35,556 nt of DNA. Origin: Palsa-661 sp035535015 (GTDB lineage Bacteria > Actinomycetota > Acidimicrobiia > Acidimicrobiales > UBA8190). A program made the translations under genes and the position numbers. Shown here piece by piece: positions 23,429 to 31,488 of the stretch. The stretch is taken from contig DATLQU010000002.1 of assembly GCA_035535015.1 (NCBI GenBank), positions 1 through 35,556 on the forward strand, written 5' to 3'. Each line of letters starts with the position of its first letter. Position 1 is the stretch's first letter. Below the pieces are notes generated by a model. That model made no database searches. It was given only the letters and a program-made list of their open reading frames with translations, and was not told the DNA's origin.

Positions 23429-24942
23429 CCCTGTGGGAGAGCCGTCTGGGCGCGACGGCCGAGGAGGTCATGGCCTTCACCGTCAGCCTCCCCTTCGACC
23501 GCCGTCTGGCGGCCGACGACCTGACCGGATCGCGGGCCCATGTCCGGGGCCTGGGCCGGGCCGGGGTGCTCGACAATGGGGAGGTGGCCATCCTGCTCGC
23601 CGCGCTCGAGCGGGTGGAGGAGGAACTGGCCAACGGCACCTTCGCCTTCCGGGCCGAGGACGAGGACATCCACACCGCCGTCGAGCGCCGGGTCACCGAG
23701 ATGGCCGCCGACGTGGGGGCCAAGCTCCACACCGGCCGGAGCCGCAACGACCAGGTGGCCACCGATCTGCGCCTCTACAGCCGCCGGGAGCTGCTCCACA
23801 TCGCCGAGGCCGTTCTCGGTCTCCAGGAGGTCTTGTCCCACCGGGCCGCCGATGCCGGCGACGCCTATCTGCCCGGCTACACCCATCTGCAGCGGGCCCA
23901 ACCCGTTCTGCTGGCCCACCATCTGCTGGCCCACGCCTGGGCCCTGGCCCGCGACGTCGACCGCCTGATGCATACCGTCGTCCGACTCGACGTCAGCCCC
24001 CTCGGTGCCGGAGCCCTGGCCGGCTCGTCACTGGCTCTCGACCCCGACGCCGTGGCCGCCGACCTCGGCTTCGCCGGCCGCTTCGAGAATTCGCTCGACG
24101 CCGTCTCCGACCGCGACTTCGTGGCCGAGGCGCTCTTCGACCTGGCCCTCCTCGGCGTCCACCTCTCCCGCCTGGGCGAGGAGCTCGTCCTCTGGTCGTC
24201 CGAGGAGTTCGCCTTCGTCACCCTGGACGACGCCTACGCCACGGGCAGCTCGATGCTCCCCCAGAAGAAGAACCCCGACGTGGCCGAGCTGGCCCGGGGG
24301 AAAGCCGGCCGCCTGATCGGCCACCTGACCGGGGTCCTCGCCACCTTGAAGGGCCTTCCCCTGGCCTACAACCGCGATCTCCAGGAGGACAAGGAGCCCC
24401 TCTTCGACGCCGTCGACCAGGTCTCCCGGGCCCTCGTGGCCATGGCGGGCATGATCGCCACCGCCCACTTCCACACCGACCGGATGCGCGCGGCGGCCGA
24501 CGGGGCCCCGGCCGCGGCGGTCGACCTGGCCGAGTGGCTCGTCGAGCGGGGCGTCCCCTTCCGCCAGGCCCACACCATCGTGGGTTCGCTCGTCCGGGAC
24601 TCCCTGCAGCGCGGCGTCCCGCTGTCCGAGCTCGTCCAGGCCCATCCCGCCCTCGGCACCGACGCCCTCCCCCTGCTCGATCCCGGTGTGGCCGTCACCC
24701 GCCGCACCTCGCCGGGCGGCGCCGGCCCCGGGCCGGTCAAGGTCCAGACCGAGAGGTTCGGTCACCGCCTCGTCCTCGACCACGAGCGTGTGGCCCACGC
24801 CCTCGACGCCGCGCTCACCCCCCGGACGGTGGCGGGATCCGAGCCCGGGTCGGGGTCTGGGTCTGGGTCTGGGTCTGGCTCCGGGTCCGCTGATGGTCAG
24901 GAGACGGGCCGCTCGAAAAGGCGACGGCCAACCGGCTCGTGA
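23425..24942 (+). CDS. argH: Argininosuccinate lyase with low-complexity C-terminal tail
   Basis: ArgH splits argininosuccinate into arginine and fumarate, the last pathway step. The 505-residue protein is longer than the usual 460-470. Fumarase-superfamily motifs are HTGRSRNDQVATDLRLY (about 107-123), HLQRAQPV and the signature GSSMLPQKKNPDVAEL (about 273-288) with the mobile catalytic Ser. Conserved sequence ends near residue 470; what follows is a (Gly-Ser)7 run encoded by hexamer repeats at 24847-24888 and a basic tail ending in KRRRPTGS. The frame is open through argG, but GTG 23425 at the argG stop is the sensible start. The stop overlaps the glycosylase GTG. Confidence 0.96.
   Translation: MTLWESRLGATAEEVMAFTVSLPFDRRLAADDLTGSRAHVRGLGRAGVLDNGEVAILLAALERVEEELANGTFAFRAEDEDIHTAVERRVTEMAADVGAKLHTGRSRNDQVATDLRLYSRRELLHIAEAVLGLQEVLSHRAADAGDAYLPGYTHLQRAQPVLLAHHLLAHAWALARDVDRLMHTVVRLDVSPLGAGALAGSSLALDPDAVAADLGFAGRFENSLDAVSDRDFVAEALFDLALLGVHLSRLGEELVLWSSEEFAFVTLDDAYATGSSMLPQKKNPDVAELARGKAGRLIGHLTGVLATLKGLPLAYNRDLQEDKEPLFDAVDQVSRALVAMAGMIATAHFHTDRMRAAADGAPAAAVDLAEWLVERGVPFRQAHTIVGSLVRDSLQRGVPLSELVQAHPALGTDALPLLDPGVAVTRRTSPGGAGPGPVKVQTERFGHRLVLDHERVAHALDAALTPRTVAGSEPGSGSGSGSGSGSGSADGQETGRSKRRRPTGS
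24847..24888 (+). repeat. Hexamer microsatellite in the argH 3' end
   Basis: Seven six-base units with consensus GGGTCT lie in a row; the four at 24853-24876 are identical and the flanking units carry one or two changes. They encode (Gly-Ser)7. Unit gain or loss keeps the frame, so tail length can vary without breaking the enzyme. Confidence 0.9.
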
Positions 24943-25637
24943 CGGCCGGGGCGGCGTCCAAGCGCCCCGGAGTTCCCGGAGTTCCCGGAGTTCCCGGTGC
25001 CAGGGTGCTCCCGCGGCGGTTCTATTCCGGCGATCCCCTGCTGGTGGCGCCCCGACTCCTGAACAAGCTCCTCGTCCGGGGGAGCCGGGTGGGACGGATC
25101 GTCGAGGTGGAGGCTTACCGGGGGAGCGAGGATCCCGCCTCCCATGCCTTCGGGGGCCCGACCAAGCGCAACGCCACCATGTTCGGCCCCCCCGGTCACC
25201 TGTACGTCTACTTCACCTACGGCATGCACTGGTGCGCCAACGCTGTCTGCGGGCCTCCCGGGACGGGTCACGCGGTATTGCTCCGGGCGGTGGCGCCGGT
25301 GGCTGGTCTGCCCGCCATGCGCCGGGCGCGGCCCGCCGGGACCGCCGACCGTAACCTCACCAACGGCCCGGCGAAGCTCTGCCAGGCCTTCGGGATCTCC
25401 CGGCCCGACGACGGTGCCGACCTCGTCTCCGGGGGCCGAGGCCTCCTGATCTGCGACGACGGGGTGCCGCCGCCGGCCGTCCCCGGTGTCTCGGCCCGCA
25501 TCGGCATCCGCCGGGCGGCCGGGCTCCCCTGGAGATGGTGGGTGCCCGGGCAACCGTCTGTGTCGAAGGGACGACCGGTCTCCTCGGTGTCGAAGCGACG
25601 ACCGGGGTCCTCGCCCCGGGTCGGTCAGCCGGTGTAG
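24939..25637 (+). CDS. DNA-3-methyladenine glycosylase (AAG/MPG family)
   Basis: This 232-residue base-excision repair enzyme removes alkylated purines such as 3-methyladenine. The AAG/MPG fold is recognised by IVEVEAYRGSEDPASHAF (54-71), with Glu58 as the water-activating residue, then KRNATMFGPPGHLYVYFTYG (76-95) and MHWCANAV, which form the base pocket and DNA-intercalating region. NLTNGPAKLCQAFGI follows later. The N-terminus holds three VPG repeats from a 9-bp tandem repeat, and the last 45 residues after the conserved end are repetitive and probably disordered. GTG 24939 overlaps the argH stop, so it is translated with the arginine operon. Its last 13 bases overlap the convergent gene end. 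Confidence 0.93.
   Translation: MTAGAASKRPGVPGVPGVPGARVLPRRFYSGDPLLVAPRLLNKLLVRGSRVGRIVEVEAYRGSEDPASHAFGGPTKRNATMFGPPGHLYVYFTYGMHWCANAVCGPPGTGHAVLLRAVAPVAGLPAMRRARPAGTADRNLTNGPAKLCQAFGISRPDDGADLVSGGRGLLICDDGVPPPAVPGVSARIGIRRAAGLPWRWWVPGQPSVSKGRPVSSVSKRRPGSSPRVGQPV
24971..24997 (+). repeat. 9-bp tandem repeat at the glycosylase 5' end
   Basis: AGTTCCCGG occurs three times without gaps (24971-24979, 24980-24988, 24989-24997). In frame it encodes Val-Pro-Gly three times. Unit changes keep the frame. Confidence 0.9.
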
Positions 25638-26500
25638 GTGTACTCGGTGGACGGTGGGTTGGCGGCGCTCGTCCCCTTGGCGTCGGTCACGGTGACCTCC
25701 ACCACTCCTGAGCCGGCCGGCGCGGTGGCCGTGATGGACTTCCCGCTGTCGATCGTGACCGAGGCGGGAGTGGAGCCGAAGTCGACCGCGGTGACCTTGG
25801 AGAACCCTGATCCCGTGATCGTCACCGAATTACCACCGGCATTGGGGCCGGTGTCCGGGGCCACCGAGTTCACCTTCGGGGCGTCCACCTTGTAGGTGAA
25901 CAGGTCGGCCGGATCCGCAGGCGTGGTCCCGTCGGGGGTCGTCACCGAGATGGCCACCGTCCCGAGGGCGCCTGGCGGAGACACGGCCTCGATCACCTTG
26001 GGCGATATCACGGTGAACGACGGGGAAGGCGTGGCCCCGAAATTCACCACTGTGGCTCCGGATAGGTTCGACCCCACGATGGAGACCTTGGTCCCCCCGA
26101 TCGACGCCCCGCTCTTCGGCCCGATGTTCTGGATGGTCGGAGTGCTGAGCTCGTAGGTGAACTGGTCACCCGAGCTGATGGCGGTCGTTCCGTCGGATGT
26201 CGTCACCCGGACATCGACGGGTCCCGCCGTCTCGGCGGGCGATGTGGCCACGACCGAGTTCCCCTGAATGGTGAAACTGGTCGCCGGCGTGGTCCCGAAG
26301 ACCACCGCCGAGGCGGTGATCAGGTTCTTGCCCTTGATCTTCACGGTCGTCGCGCCGTCGGTCGGCCCGTGGTCGGGGACGACCGACGTCACCGTCGAGA
26401 CGGGAGGCTTCGGCGTGTGGGCCCCGGCGTCGCCGGCCACACCGGTGACAACGCCCACCGCCAGCAGGGCACCAACCGACAACATTCCGTATCGTCTCAT
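25625..26500 (-). CDS. Secreted IPT/TIG-domain repeat protein
   Basis: The 291-residue protein starts with a signal peptide (MRRYGMLSVGALLAVGVV, likely cut after about residue 27 at AGA). Three tandem Ig-like IPT/TIG domains of about 85 residues follow (near 34-118, 119-205 and 206-290). Each opens with a P-x-x-GP/GASxGGT pattern, has a V-x-FG-x-TPA centre and ends in FTY or YTY. Such domains occur in bacterial surface and adhesion proteins; no catalytic part or cell-wall anchor is seen. The frame is open upstream to 26677, but ATG 26500 begins the signal peptide and has GGGGCGAT upstream. It may be the last gene of the flavin module unit, 139 bases after apbE. Confidence 0.8.
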   Translation of the reverse strand: MRRYGMLSVGALLAVGVVTGVAGDAGAHTPKPPVSTVTSVVPDHGPTDGATTVKIKGKNLITASAVVFGTTPATSFTIQGNSVVATSPAETAGPVDVRVTTSDGTTAISSGDQFTYELSTPTIQNIGPKSGASIGGTKVSIVGSNLSGATVVNFGATPSPSFTVISPKVIEAVSPPGALGTVAISVTTPDGTTPADPADLFTYKVDAPKVNSVAPDTGPNAGGNSVTITGSGFSKVTAVDFGSTPASVTIDSGKSITATAPAGSGVVEVTVTDAKGTSAANPPSTEYTYTG

Positions 26501-26520
26501 CCGTATCGCCCCATTCGTCC

Positions 26521-26610
26521 GCCCTCCGCCTGGGCCCGCCGTCTTGGGCCCGCCGTCTTGGCCCTCCGTCTGGGGGCCCGCTCCGCCGGACCAGCGGGCC
26601 CGCTCCGCCT
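26521..26610 (+). repeat. Short tandem GC-rich repeats upstream of the IPT gene
   Basis: GGGCCCGCCGTCTT occurs twice in tandem (26532-26545 and 26546-26559) with a degenerate third unit, followed by two copies of GGGCCCGCTCCGCC. The block fills the gap between apbE and the IPT gene. It could form hairpins in the mRNA that separate expression of the two genes. Confidence 0.6.
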
Positions 26611-26639
26611 GCATCACGACGACGCGGCGGAAGCTCGCG

Positions 26640-27464
26640 TTACGCCGACCGTCCGGATCCGTCCCCGCCCCGCCCATCCGACGTCTTTGGCAGGGCGAAA
26701 CTGATCCCGTCGGTTGACACCTCGGTGCCGTCGAGGAGGATCAGGTAAGCGTCGTAGCCGACCGCCTCGCGTACGAAGTCGAGACCGATCTCGCCGGCCA
26801 CGGCCAGGGCGGTCGCGAAGGCATCGGCAAGGGCCAGGTCGGGCCCGGTCACGGTGGCCGACGCCACCGCGCTCGCGTGCTCGGCGGTAAAGGGGTCGAC
26901 CAGGTGCTCTCCCCGCTCGTAGGTGCCCGACGTCGCCACCGCCGAGACGATTTCGAGCACGCGGGCCAGCGCATCGACTCGCCATGGGTGACGAATGCCG
27001 ATCGTCCACTTTTGTCCGGGAGCCGGCGCCCCGAATGCAGTGATGTCTCCCCCGGCGTTGATCATGGCCGACGGGGCTCCGGCGCGTCGGAGCACTTCGG
27101 CCGCACTTTCGACGGCCCATCCCTTCACCAGCCCGGTCGGATCCACCCCACCGGGCATCGACCAGGGATCGAACCAACCGGCGGTTGCCGTCTTCGCCGC
27201 TCTGCAGAGGGCGAGGACGTCGGAGATCTCGGACGGCACCTCGGCCAGTGCGAGATCGCCCCGCCGCAACCGGCTCATCGGGCTTTCGTCCTGCCACGTA
27301 CTGAATATGTCGTCCAGCCGGTGAAGTTCGGCACAGGCCGCGTCCACGGCCGCTTCGACTTCACCAGGCGAGAGTGCTCCCTGAAACACGGTGAACGAGG
27401 TCACGGTTCCCATCACCGTCTCGTCGTGCACCATCGGCGAACCGGCTCCGCCGCCTCCGCTCAC
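26640..27464 (-). CDS. apbE: FAD:protein FMN transferase (ApbE family)
   Basis: ApbE attaches FMN from FAD to a Thr side chain of target proteins in a Mg-dependent reaction. The 274-residue protein shows VMGTVTSFTV (17-26), the divergent GGVDPTGLVKGWAVE (105-119) where relatives have a GG-x-x-KG-type element, MINAGGDI (134-141), VATSGTYER (176-184) matching ATSG-x-YxR, and DLALADAFATAL (209-220) with the metal-binding Asp and Thr. No signal peptide or lipobox is visible, so its export or place of action is unclear. The GTG at 27464 leaves 10 bases after the upstream FMN-binding gene; an ATG at 27434 is an alternative start. Its probable substrate is that neighbour. Confidence 0.9.
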   Translation of the reverse strand: MSGGGGAGSPMVHDETVMGTVTSFTVFQGALSPGEVEAAVDAACAELHRLDDIFSTWQDESPMSRLRRGDLALAEVPSEISDVLALCRAAKTATAGWFDPWSMPGGVDPTGLVKGWAVESAAEVLRRAGAPSAMINAGGDITAFGAPAPGQKWTIGIRHPWRVDALARVLEIVSAVATSGTYERGEHLVDPFTAEHASAVASATVTGPDLALADAFATALAVAGEIGLDFVREAVGYDAYLILLDGTEVSTDGISFALPKTSDGRGGDGSGRSA

Positions 27465-27474
27465 CGCAGCTGGA

Positions 27475-28002
27475 TCACGAGAAATGGAGGTTCTTCAACG
27501 CCGACTGCAGTGACGTCACGTAGGCCTCGGCGGTATAGGTCGCGCCCGATATCCCATAGATGTTGATGCTCTGGGCCTTCAGGACCTCGGACGTGAGCAT
27601 GGGTATGACCTGGGCGGCGAGTTGCTGAGAGTACTGCTCCGCCGTTTGCAGGGTGGGCACTGCAAGGTGGGTGATCTTGTTGCCCGTGACGGTGACTCGC
27701 ACGCTGAGCTCTCCGTAGCCGTACTGCTCGACGGGGCCAGTGCTCGTGCGGGCCACCGCGGTGGCGGGTGCGGTCGTCGGCGGCGGGGGATTGGTCGTGG
27801 ACGGGGACGGATTGGTCGTGGACGGGGACGGATTGGTCGTCGGCGGGGACGTGGCCTGAGTGGTGCCGGCCGAGCCGTTGGCCGAACCGGCATTGGCCGG
27901 ACCGACGGATATTGCATGACCAGCCGCGGTTCGGGAATGGAGCCCGACGACGGCAGCGAGTGCGCTGACGGCGCCAGCCAACACGATGGGGAATCGTTTC
28001 AT
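27475..28002 (-). CDS. Exported FMN-binding domain protein with flavinylation motif
   Basis: The 175-residue protein has an N-terminal hydrophobic segment (5-20, signal peptide or anchor), a Ser/Thr/Pro linker (48-80) made of seven-residue repeats, and an FMN_bind domain (about 90-175). The motif GISGATYTAEAY (150-161) matches the S/D-G-A-T-x-T site where ApbE links FMN covalently to Thr. It would carry electrons outside the membrane, fed by the haem/FAD reductase encoded just upstream. ATG 28002 has a TAAGGAG ribosome site 7 bases before it; this lies at the end of the second copy of a 12-base direct repeat. Its electron acceptor is not evident. Confidence 0.88.
   Translation of the reverse strand: MKRFPIVLAGAVSALAAVVGLHSRTAAGHAISVGPANAGSANGSAGTTQATSPPTTNPSPSTTNPSPSTTNPPPPTTAPATAVARTSTGPVEQYGYGELSVRVTVTGNKITHLAVPTLQTAEQYSQQLAAQVIPMLTSEVLKAQSINIYGISGATYTAEAYVTSLQSALKNLHFS
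27788..27850 (-). repeat. 21-bp minisatellite coding the Pro/Thr/Ser linker
   Basis: Three 21-base units (27788-27808, 27809-27829, 27830-27850) encode seven-residue repeats of the TTNPSPS type. The first two are identical and the third has a few changes. Length changes keep the frame and would only alter the tether between membrane and FMN domain. Confidence 0.85.
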
Positions 28003-28012
28003 CCATTCACTC

Positions 28013-28043
28013 CTTAGGCAGAAAGATCATCTTTAGGCAGAAA
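28013..28043 (-). promoter_or_regulatory. 12-bp direct repeat at the ribosome binding site of the FMN-binding gene
   Basis: On the minus strand TTTCTGCCTAA occurs twice with a 19-base period (28032-28043 and 28013-28024), filling the 42-base gap between reductase and FMN-binding genes. The second copy runs into the AAGGAG ribosome site. It may be a regulator or RNA-binding site, or a simple duplication. Confidence 0.4.
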
Positions 28044-28044
28044 T

Positions 28045-29439
28045 TCAGAGGCTGAATGCTTCGTGGTGGATGGCCTCCTCAGGGACACCGAGCCGACCAA
28101 CCAGTCTGACGACATCCGCGACGAAGCCATCGGGTCCGCAGACGTAGACATCGCGTGTGAGCAGATCGGGGACGAGTTGCGGAAGCGATCGTCGGTCGAG
28201 GAGCACCTGGTGCCGAGGGCCGACCAGTTCGTGGAGCTTGCCTCGACGCTGCTTCACCAATTCCGTCACCTCGGAGCGGAAGCACAGATCTTCCTCGCGG
28301 GAGGCTCGAATGATGACGACCGGTTGCGCGCTGCTCGGCAAGTCCTCGAGGAGAGCCCGCAAGGCGGTGATCCCGATACCCGCGGCAATGAGGACGGCCG
28401 TCGTGTGGCGCTGGGCGTGCCGAGTGAAAGCTCCGTACGGACCTTCGATCGCGACGCGGACCCCGGGCCTCAGCTTCGCGACAGCCGCAGAGTGGTCACC
28501 GACATTCTTGACGGTCAACCGGAGGTACGGGGGGCGGGGGAGAGCGGACATCGAGTACGGGTGGGCCTGCCACCACATCCCCGGAACGAGGAAGCGCCAC
28601 GAGAAGAACTGCCCACCGGACACGGCCAATCGCTCGACGTTCCGTCCCGAGCAGATCACCGTCGTCACACCCGGGGCTTCTTTTTTCACCTGGACGACCC
28701 GCAGTCCATGGCGGAGGCTGCGGAAGATCGGAAGCCCGATCCGATACACGAGGACGACCCCGGCGGTGCTCGCCCATGCCACCGACCACACCCAGCGTGT
28801 CAACGGGTGCCCCACGAAGGAGGGCCCGAGCGCGATCACGTGGGCGAACGACAAGGCCAGCGCCAGGTACATGGAGAGGTGGATGACCCACCACGTCTCG
28901 CGCCGAAGGCGGCTCCGGATCGCCCGGATCGAGATGACGGCGGCCATGACCATGAATCCCAGCCCGACAGTGGCGATGAGCATAAAGGGAAAACCGGTCA
29001 CCAAGGTCCCGAACTCGTGCCACACCCCGGCTCTGGCCGATTGCGCGTAGCCGATCGTGATGATCACGGCATGGGCGACCAGGAGGCTGATCGGCCACGG
29101 GGCGAGCCCCCGGTGCCAGCGGACGAGCCCGTCGAGCCCAAGGACCCTCTCCACCGCCGGGATCCGGCTGATGAGGAGCACCATCACGAGAGCCAGGTAC
29201 ATGCCGACGAGCCCGGTCAGCCCACCGAGGAAGATCGCGATCCCCCCCGGAGCTTTGAGCTCGCCCAGCGTCTCGGCGGTGAGGGTGACGCCGACGGTCG
29301 CCCCCAACCCAAGTCCAACGAGGAGCAAGGCGACCGGCCTCACCCACGGTCGGGGAGCTGGAGCCTCCGGAGTCAGCCGAGCGCCGAGCTTGGATTTGCG
29401 CGGGTTGACCGATCTCGGCTCGAAGGTCACCGAGACCAT
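28045..29439 (-). CDS. Ferric-reductase-like transmembrane flavocytochrome (haem b / FAD / NAD(P)H)
   Basis: The 464-residue protein has six or seven membrane helices (about 34-240) with four histidines placed to hold two b haems: His109 and His123 in WHRGLAPWPISLLVAH, His187 and His200 in HLSMYLALALSFAH. A ferredoxin-reductase-like cytoplasmic half follows: HPYSMS (293-298) binds FAD, EGPYG (332-336), AGIGITAL (353-360) and VCGPDGF (433-439) bind NAD(P)H. It would move electrons from cytoplasmic NAD(P)H across the membrane to the FMN-binding partner. ATG 29439 is preferred because GTGGGGG lies about 8 bases upstream; the frame is open to 29670 with other ATGs at 29538 and 29586, but that part is Arg-rich and lacks homology features. 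Confidence 0.87.
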   Translation of the reverse strand: MVSVTFEPRSVNPRKSKLGARLTPEAPAPRPWVRPVALLLVGLGLGATVGVTLTAETLGELKAPGGIAIFLGGLTGLVGMYLALVMVLLISRIPAVERVLGLDGLVRWHRGLAPWPISLLVAHAVIITIGYAQSARAGVWHEFGTLVTGFPFMLIATVGLGFMVMAAVISIRAIRSRLRRETWWVIHLSMYLALALSFAHVIALGPSFVGHPLTRWVWSVAWASTAGVVLVYRIGLPIFRSLRHGLRVVQVKKEAPGVTTVICSGRNVERLAVSGGQFFSWRFLVPGMWWQAHPYSMSALPRPPYLRLTVKNVGDHSAAVAKLRPGVRVAIEGPYGAFTRHAQRHTTAVLIAAGIGITALRALLEDLPSSAQPVVIIRASREEDLCFRSEVTELVKQRRGKLHELVGPRHQVLLDRRSLPQLVPDLLTRDVYVCGPDGFVADVVRLVGRLGVPEEAIHHEAFSL

Positions 29440-29871
29440 GGCTCGTGCCCCCACGTTCTTCGACCGGTCACGGCGGCCCGGCCGGCCAACGACGGCAACG
29501 GCCCCGCCGTGGTGATGGCCGGTGGCGAGCCTTCCCATGGGGAGCCGATCGATCGGGTTCGGCGCTCGGAACCGGAGACCTTCCATTTCTTCCCGTCGGC
29601 CATACCTGTCAATTGACCACTGCAACATGAAGGCCGCGTGACGCACCAAAAGAAAAACGCGCACCTTCACAGCGTCCCGCCACTGTCAGCCGCCACGAGA
29701 CGGCATCGTCCGGGCCGGCCCGTGCCCGAGGTGCCCGGTTGTCTCCGCCGTCGGGGCCACCCTGTTTGTCGGGGAAGTCCGGTTTGTTGGGGGAGCGTTG
29801 TGGGGGTAACGTCATCGAACGTGCGTTCGTCATGACGTCGACTGGCCGCCGCCGCCGGCCCGTCGGTGCGA
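29440..29871. other. 432-base region without a supported gene upstream of the reductase
   Basis: It separates two minus-strand genes. On the minus strand TTGACA occurs at 29613-29618 but without a good -10 at the right distance. The palindrome-like GCGTGACGC (29635-29643) and several GTTTGT/GGGG blocks near 29760-29810 are present. A possible N-terminal extension of the reductase gene covers 29440-29670. I see no RNA gene or clear terminator. Confidence 0.35.
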
Positions 29872-31488
29872 TCACGATGGTGGCGGGGCAACCTGGATCG
29901 AAAACTTCGCATGGGCCTTGTGCCTCTTCGGCGTGGCGGAGTCGGTGAGCCGGATGGTCAACTTCGAGTGTCCGGGTGTCGTCGGTGTGCCGGAGATGAT
30001 CCCGGTGGAGCGATCGAGCGACAGCCCTGCGGGAAGGTGACCCGAGCGAGCCCAGTGGTAGGGCGCGGTGCCGCCGGACGCCGCGAGGGTTGCCGAGTAG
30101 GCCCGCCCGACTTCGCCGGCGGGCAAGCTCCTCGTCGTCACCGACAGCGGGGCGCCTATGACGCCCCCGCTGTCGTAGGCGCCGATGTCACAGCCCCTGA
30201 CGGTCGCGTTGCGGGCATCCCCGCGCTGGTCGAGGTCGTTGACCGGCGACGCCTCGCAGTCGGCCGCGGCGCCTGCCCCGATGGCCGGGCTGCCCGAGAG
30301 CAGGGCGAGCGTCTCAGTCGGCCCGCCGTTGTGGCCCAGGGCCCCGAGCATCGGGTCGATGGGACCGGTGGCGGTGCCCACCAGGTCGCCGTCGGTCCCG
30401 TTGACGAAGCCGCAGCCGTAGCTGGCGATGGTGCCGACGGTGGTGTCGATGCCGACCAGGTTGTGACCGTCGTCGATGAGGAAGCCGGGCGTGCCCGCGC
30501 TCCTGCAGTCAGGGGTGACACCGCCCTGGCTCACATTGTTGGAGGCCAGGATGCTGTCGGCCATGGTGAGGGTCGAAGTGCCGAGTAGCTCGATGCCGCC
30601 GGACCCTCCGATGGACCCCGAGTTGCCGGAGATGGTGGAATCGCGAACGGTGAGGCCGAAGTAGTCGGCCGAGACGGCGCCGACGCTCTCGCCGGCGTTG
30701 CCGGTGAGGGTGCTGTTGACCACGGTCGCCGACGACGCCGGGGTGGCGGTCGACGAGCCCAGGTCGAGCGCGGCGCCCCGGTCGGTCGTCGCCGCGGCGT
30801 TGCCCGCCAGGGTCGAGTCGAGGACGGTGAGGTCGGCGGCGGTGCCCGACGGCGGTAGGTCGGCGACGGCGCCATAGTTCGGACCCCCGTCGCCGGTGTT
30901 GAGGTTCTCGGCGTCGGTGACCGAGACGTCGGCCAGGGTGAGCGCGCCCGAGCCGGCGAGGATCCCCCCGTTGGCGGTCGTCCCCCCCGCCTGTCCGAGC
31001 CCGCCGTCCACGGCGAGGTCCTCGATGCTGACCGTGGTGGCGTCGGCCACGGTGATCTCGTTGAGACCGGTGGTGAAGGGGCCCGTGATGACCGTCGCCG
31101 GCCCGGCACCCCGGAGGACGACGTCGTCGGAGATGGTGAACCCCCCGGCGAAGGTTCCCGGGCCGACGCTGATCGTGTCGCCGCTCGCCGAGCACGAGAG
31201 TGCGGAGGCGATGGTGGCGAGGCCGTTCGAGGCGCTGTTCGACGTGCAGCTCCCGGTCCCGCCGGAGCTCACGTAGTAGGTGGAGCCGGCGGCAGCAGCC
31301 GGGCTCTGCGTGACCAGGCCCACACCGGACATGGTCAGCACCACCGCAGAGCACACCGCGACGAGGGCGGACACTCGGCTCCGCCAGGCTCGGGAGCGAC
31401 GGTCCGAGCCCCGGGAGCGATGGTCGTACGGGTGGTCGATGACCGGCTCGTCAATTCGGAGGTTGTGCTCAGGCGGTGTAGGGCGCAT
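29872..31488 (-). CDS. Secreted parallel beta-helix protein with C-terminal Ig-like domain
   Basis: The 538-residue protein has an unusually long basic N-region (1-37), a hydrophobic signal segment (38-60) and a probable cleavage after AAAA (about 66). Residues 67-430 are repetitive, rich in Gly, Ser, Thr and Asn, with motifs such as STLAGN, STLTGN and STISGN at coil spacing, the pattern of right-handed beta-helix proteins. Near 400-425 GHNGGPTETLALLSGSPAIG matches the end of the choice-of-anchor type helix family. Residues 445-538 form a putative Ig domain (GTAPYHWARSGHLPAGLSLD). No catalytic residues of pectate lyases can be assigned and no anchor is seen. ATG 31488 has GGAGAG upstream and lies inside the end of the small upstream gene. 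Confidence 0.82.
   Translation of the reverse strand: MRPTPPEHNLRIDEPVIDHPYDHRSRGSDRRSRAWRSRVSALVAVCSAVVLTMSGVGLVTQSPAAAAGSTYYVSSGGTGSCTSNSASNGLATIASALSCSASGDTISVGPGTFAGGFTISDDVVLRGAGPATVITGPFTTGLNEITVADATTVSIEDLAVDGGLGQAGGTTANGGILAGSGALTLADVSVTDAENLNTGDGGPNYGAVADLPPSGTAADLTVLDSTLAGNAAATTDRGAALDLGSSTATPASSATVVNSTLTGNAGESVGAVSADYFGLTVRDSTISGNSGSIGGSGGIELLGTSTLTMADSILASNNVSQGGVTPDCRSAGTPGFLIDDGHNLVGIDTTVGTIASYGCGFVNGTDGDLVGTATGPIDPMLGALGHNGGPTETLALLSGSPAIGAGAAADCEASPVNDLDQRGDARNATVRGCDIGAYDSGGVIGAPLSVTTRSLPAGEVGRAYSATLAASGGTAPYHWARSGHLPAGLSLDRSTGIISGTPTTPGHSKLTIRLTDSATPKRHKAHAKFSIQVAPPPS

Noticed and set aside
24847..24997. Repeat cluster considered as a CRISPR array
   Set aside because: Units are 6 and 9 bases without spacers and they code in frame.
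28063..29616. 517-codon plus-strand frame opposite the reductase
   Set aside because: Antisense shadow of a clear flavocytochrome; its product is a low-complexity Arg/Asp/His/Pro mix.
29676..29686. CCCGCCACTGT on the plus strand, identical to the cobalamin riboswitch B12 box
   Set aside because: The other conserved riboswitch parts (GGTG-A-TCC, AGTCAGGA) are absent or badly spaced, and no plus-strand gene follows. Probably chance in GC-rich sequence.
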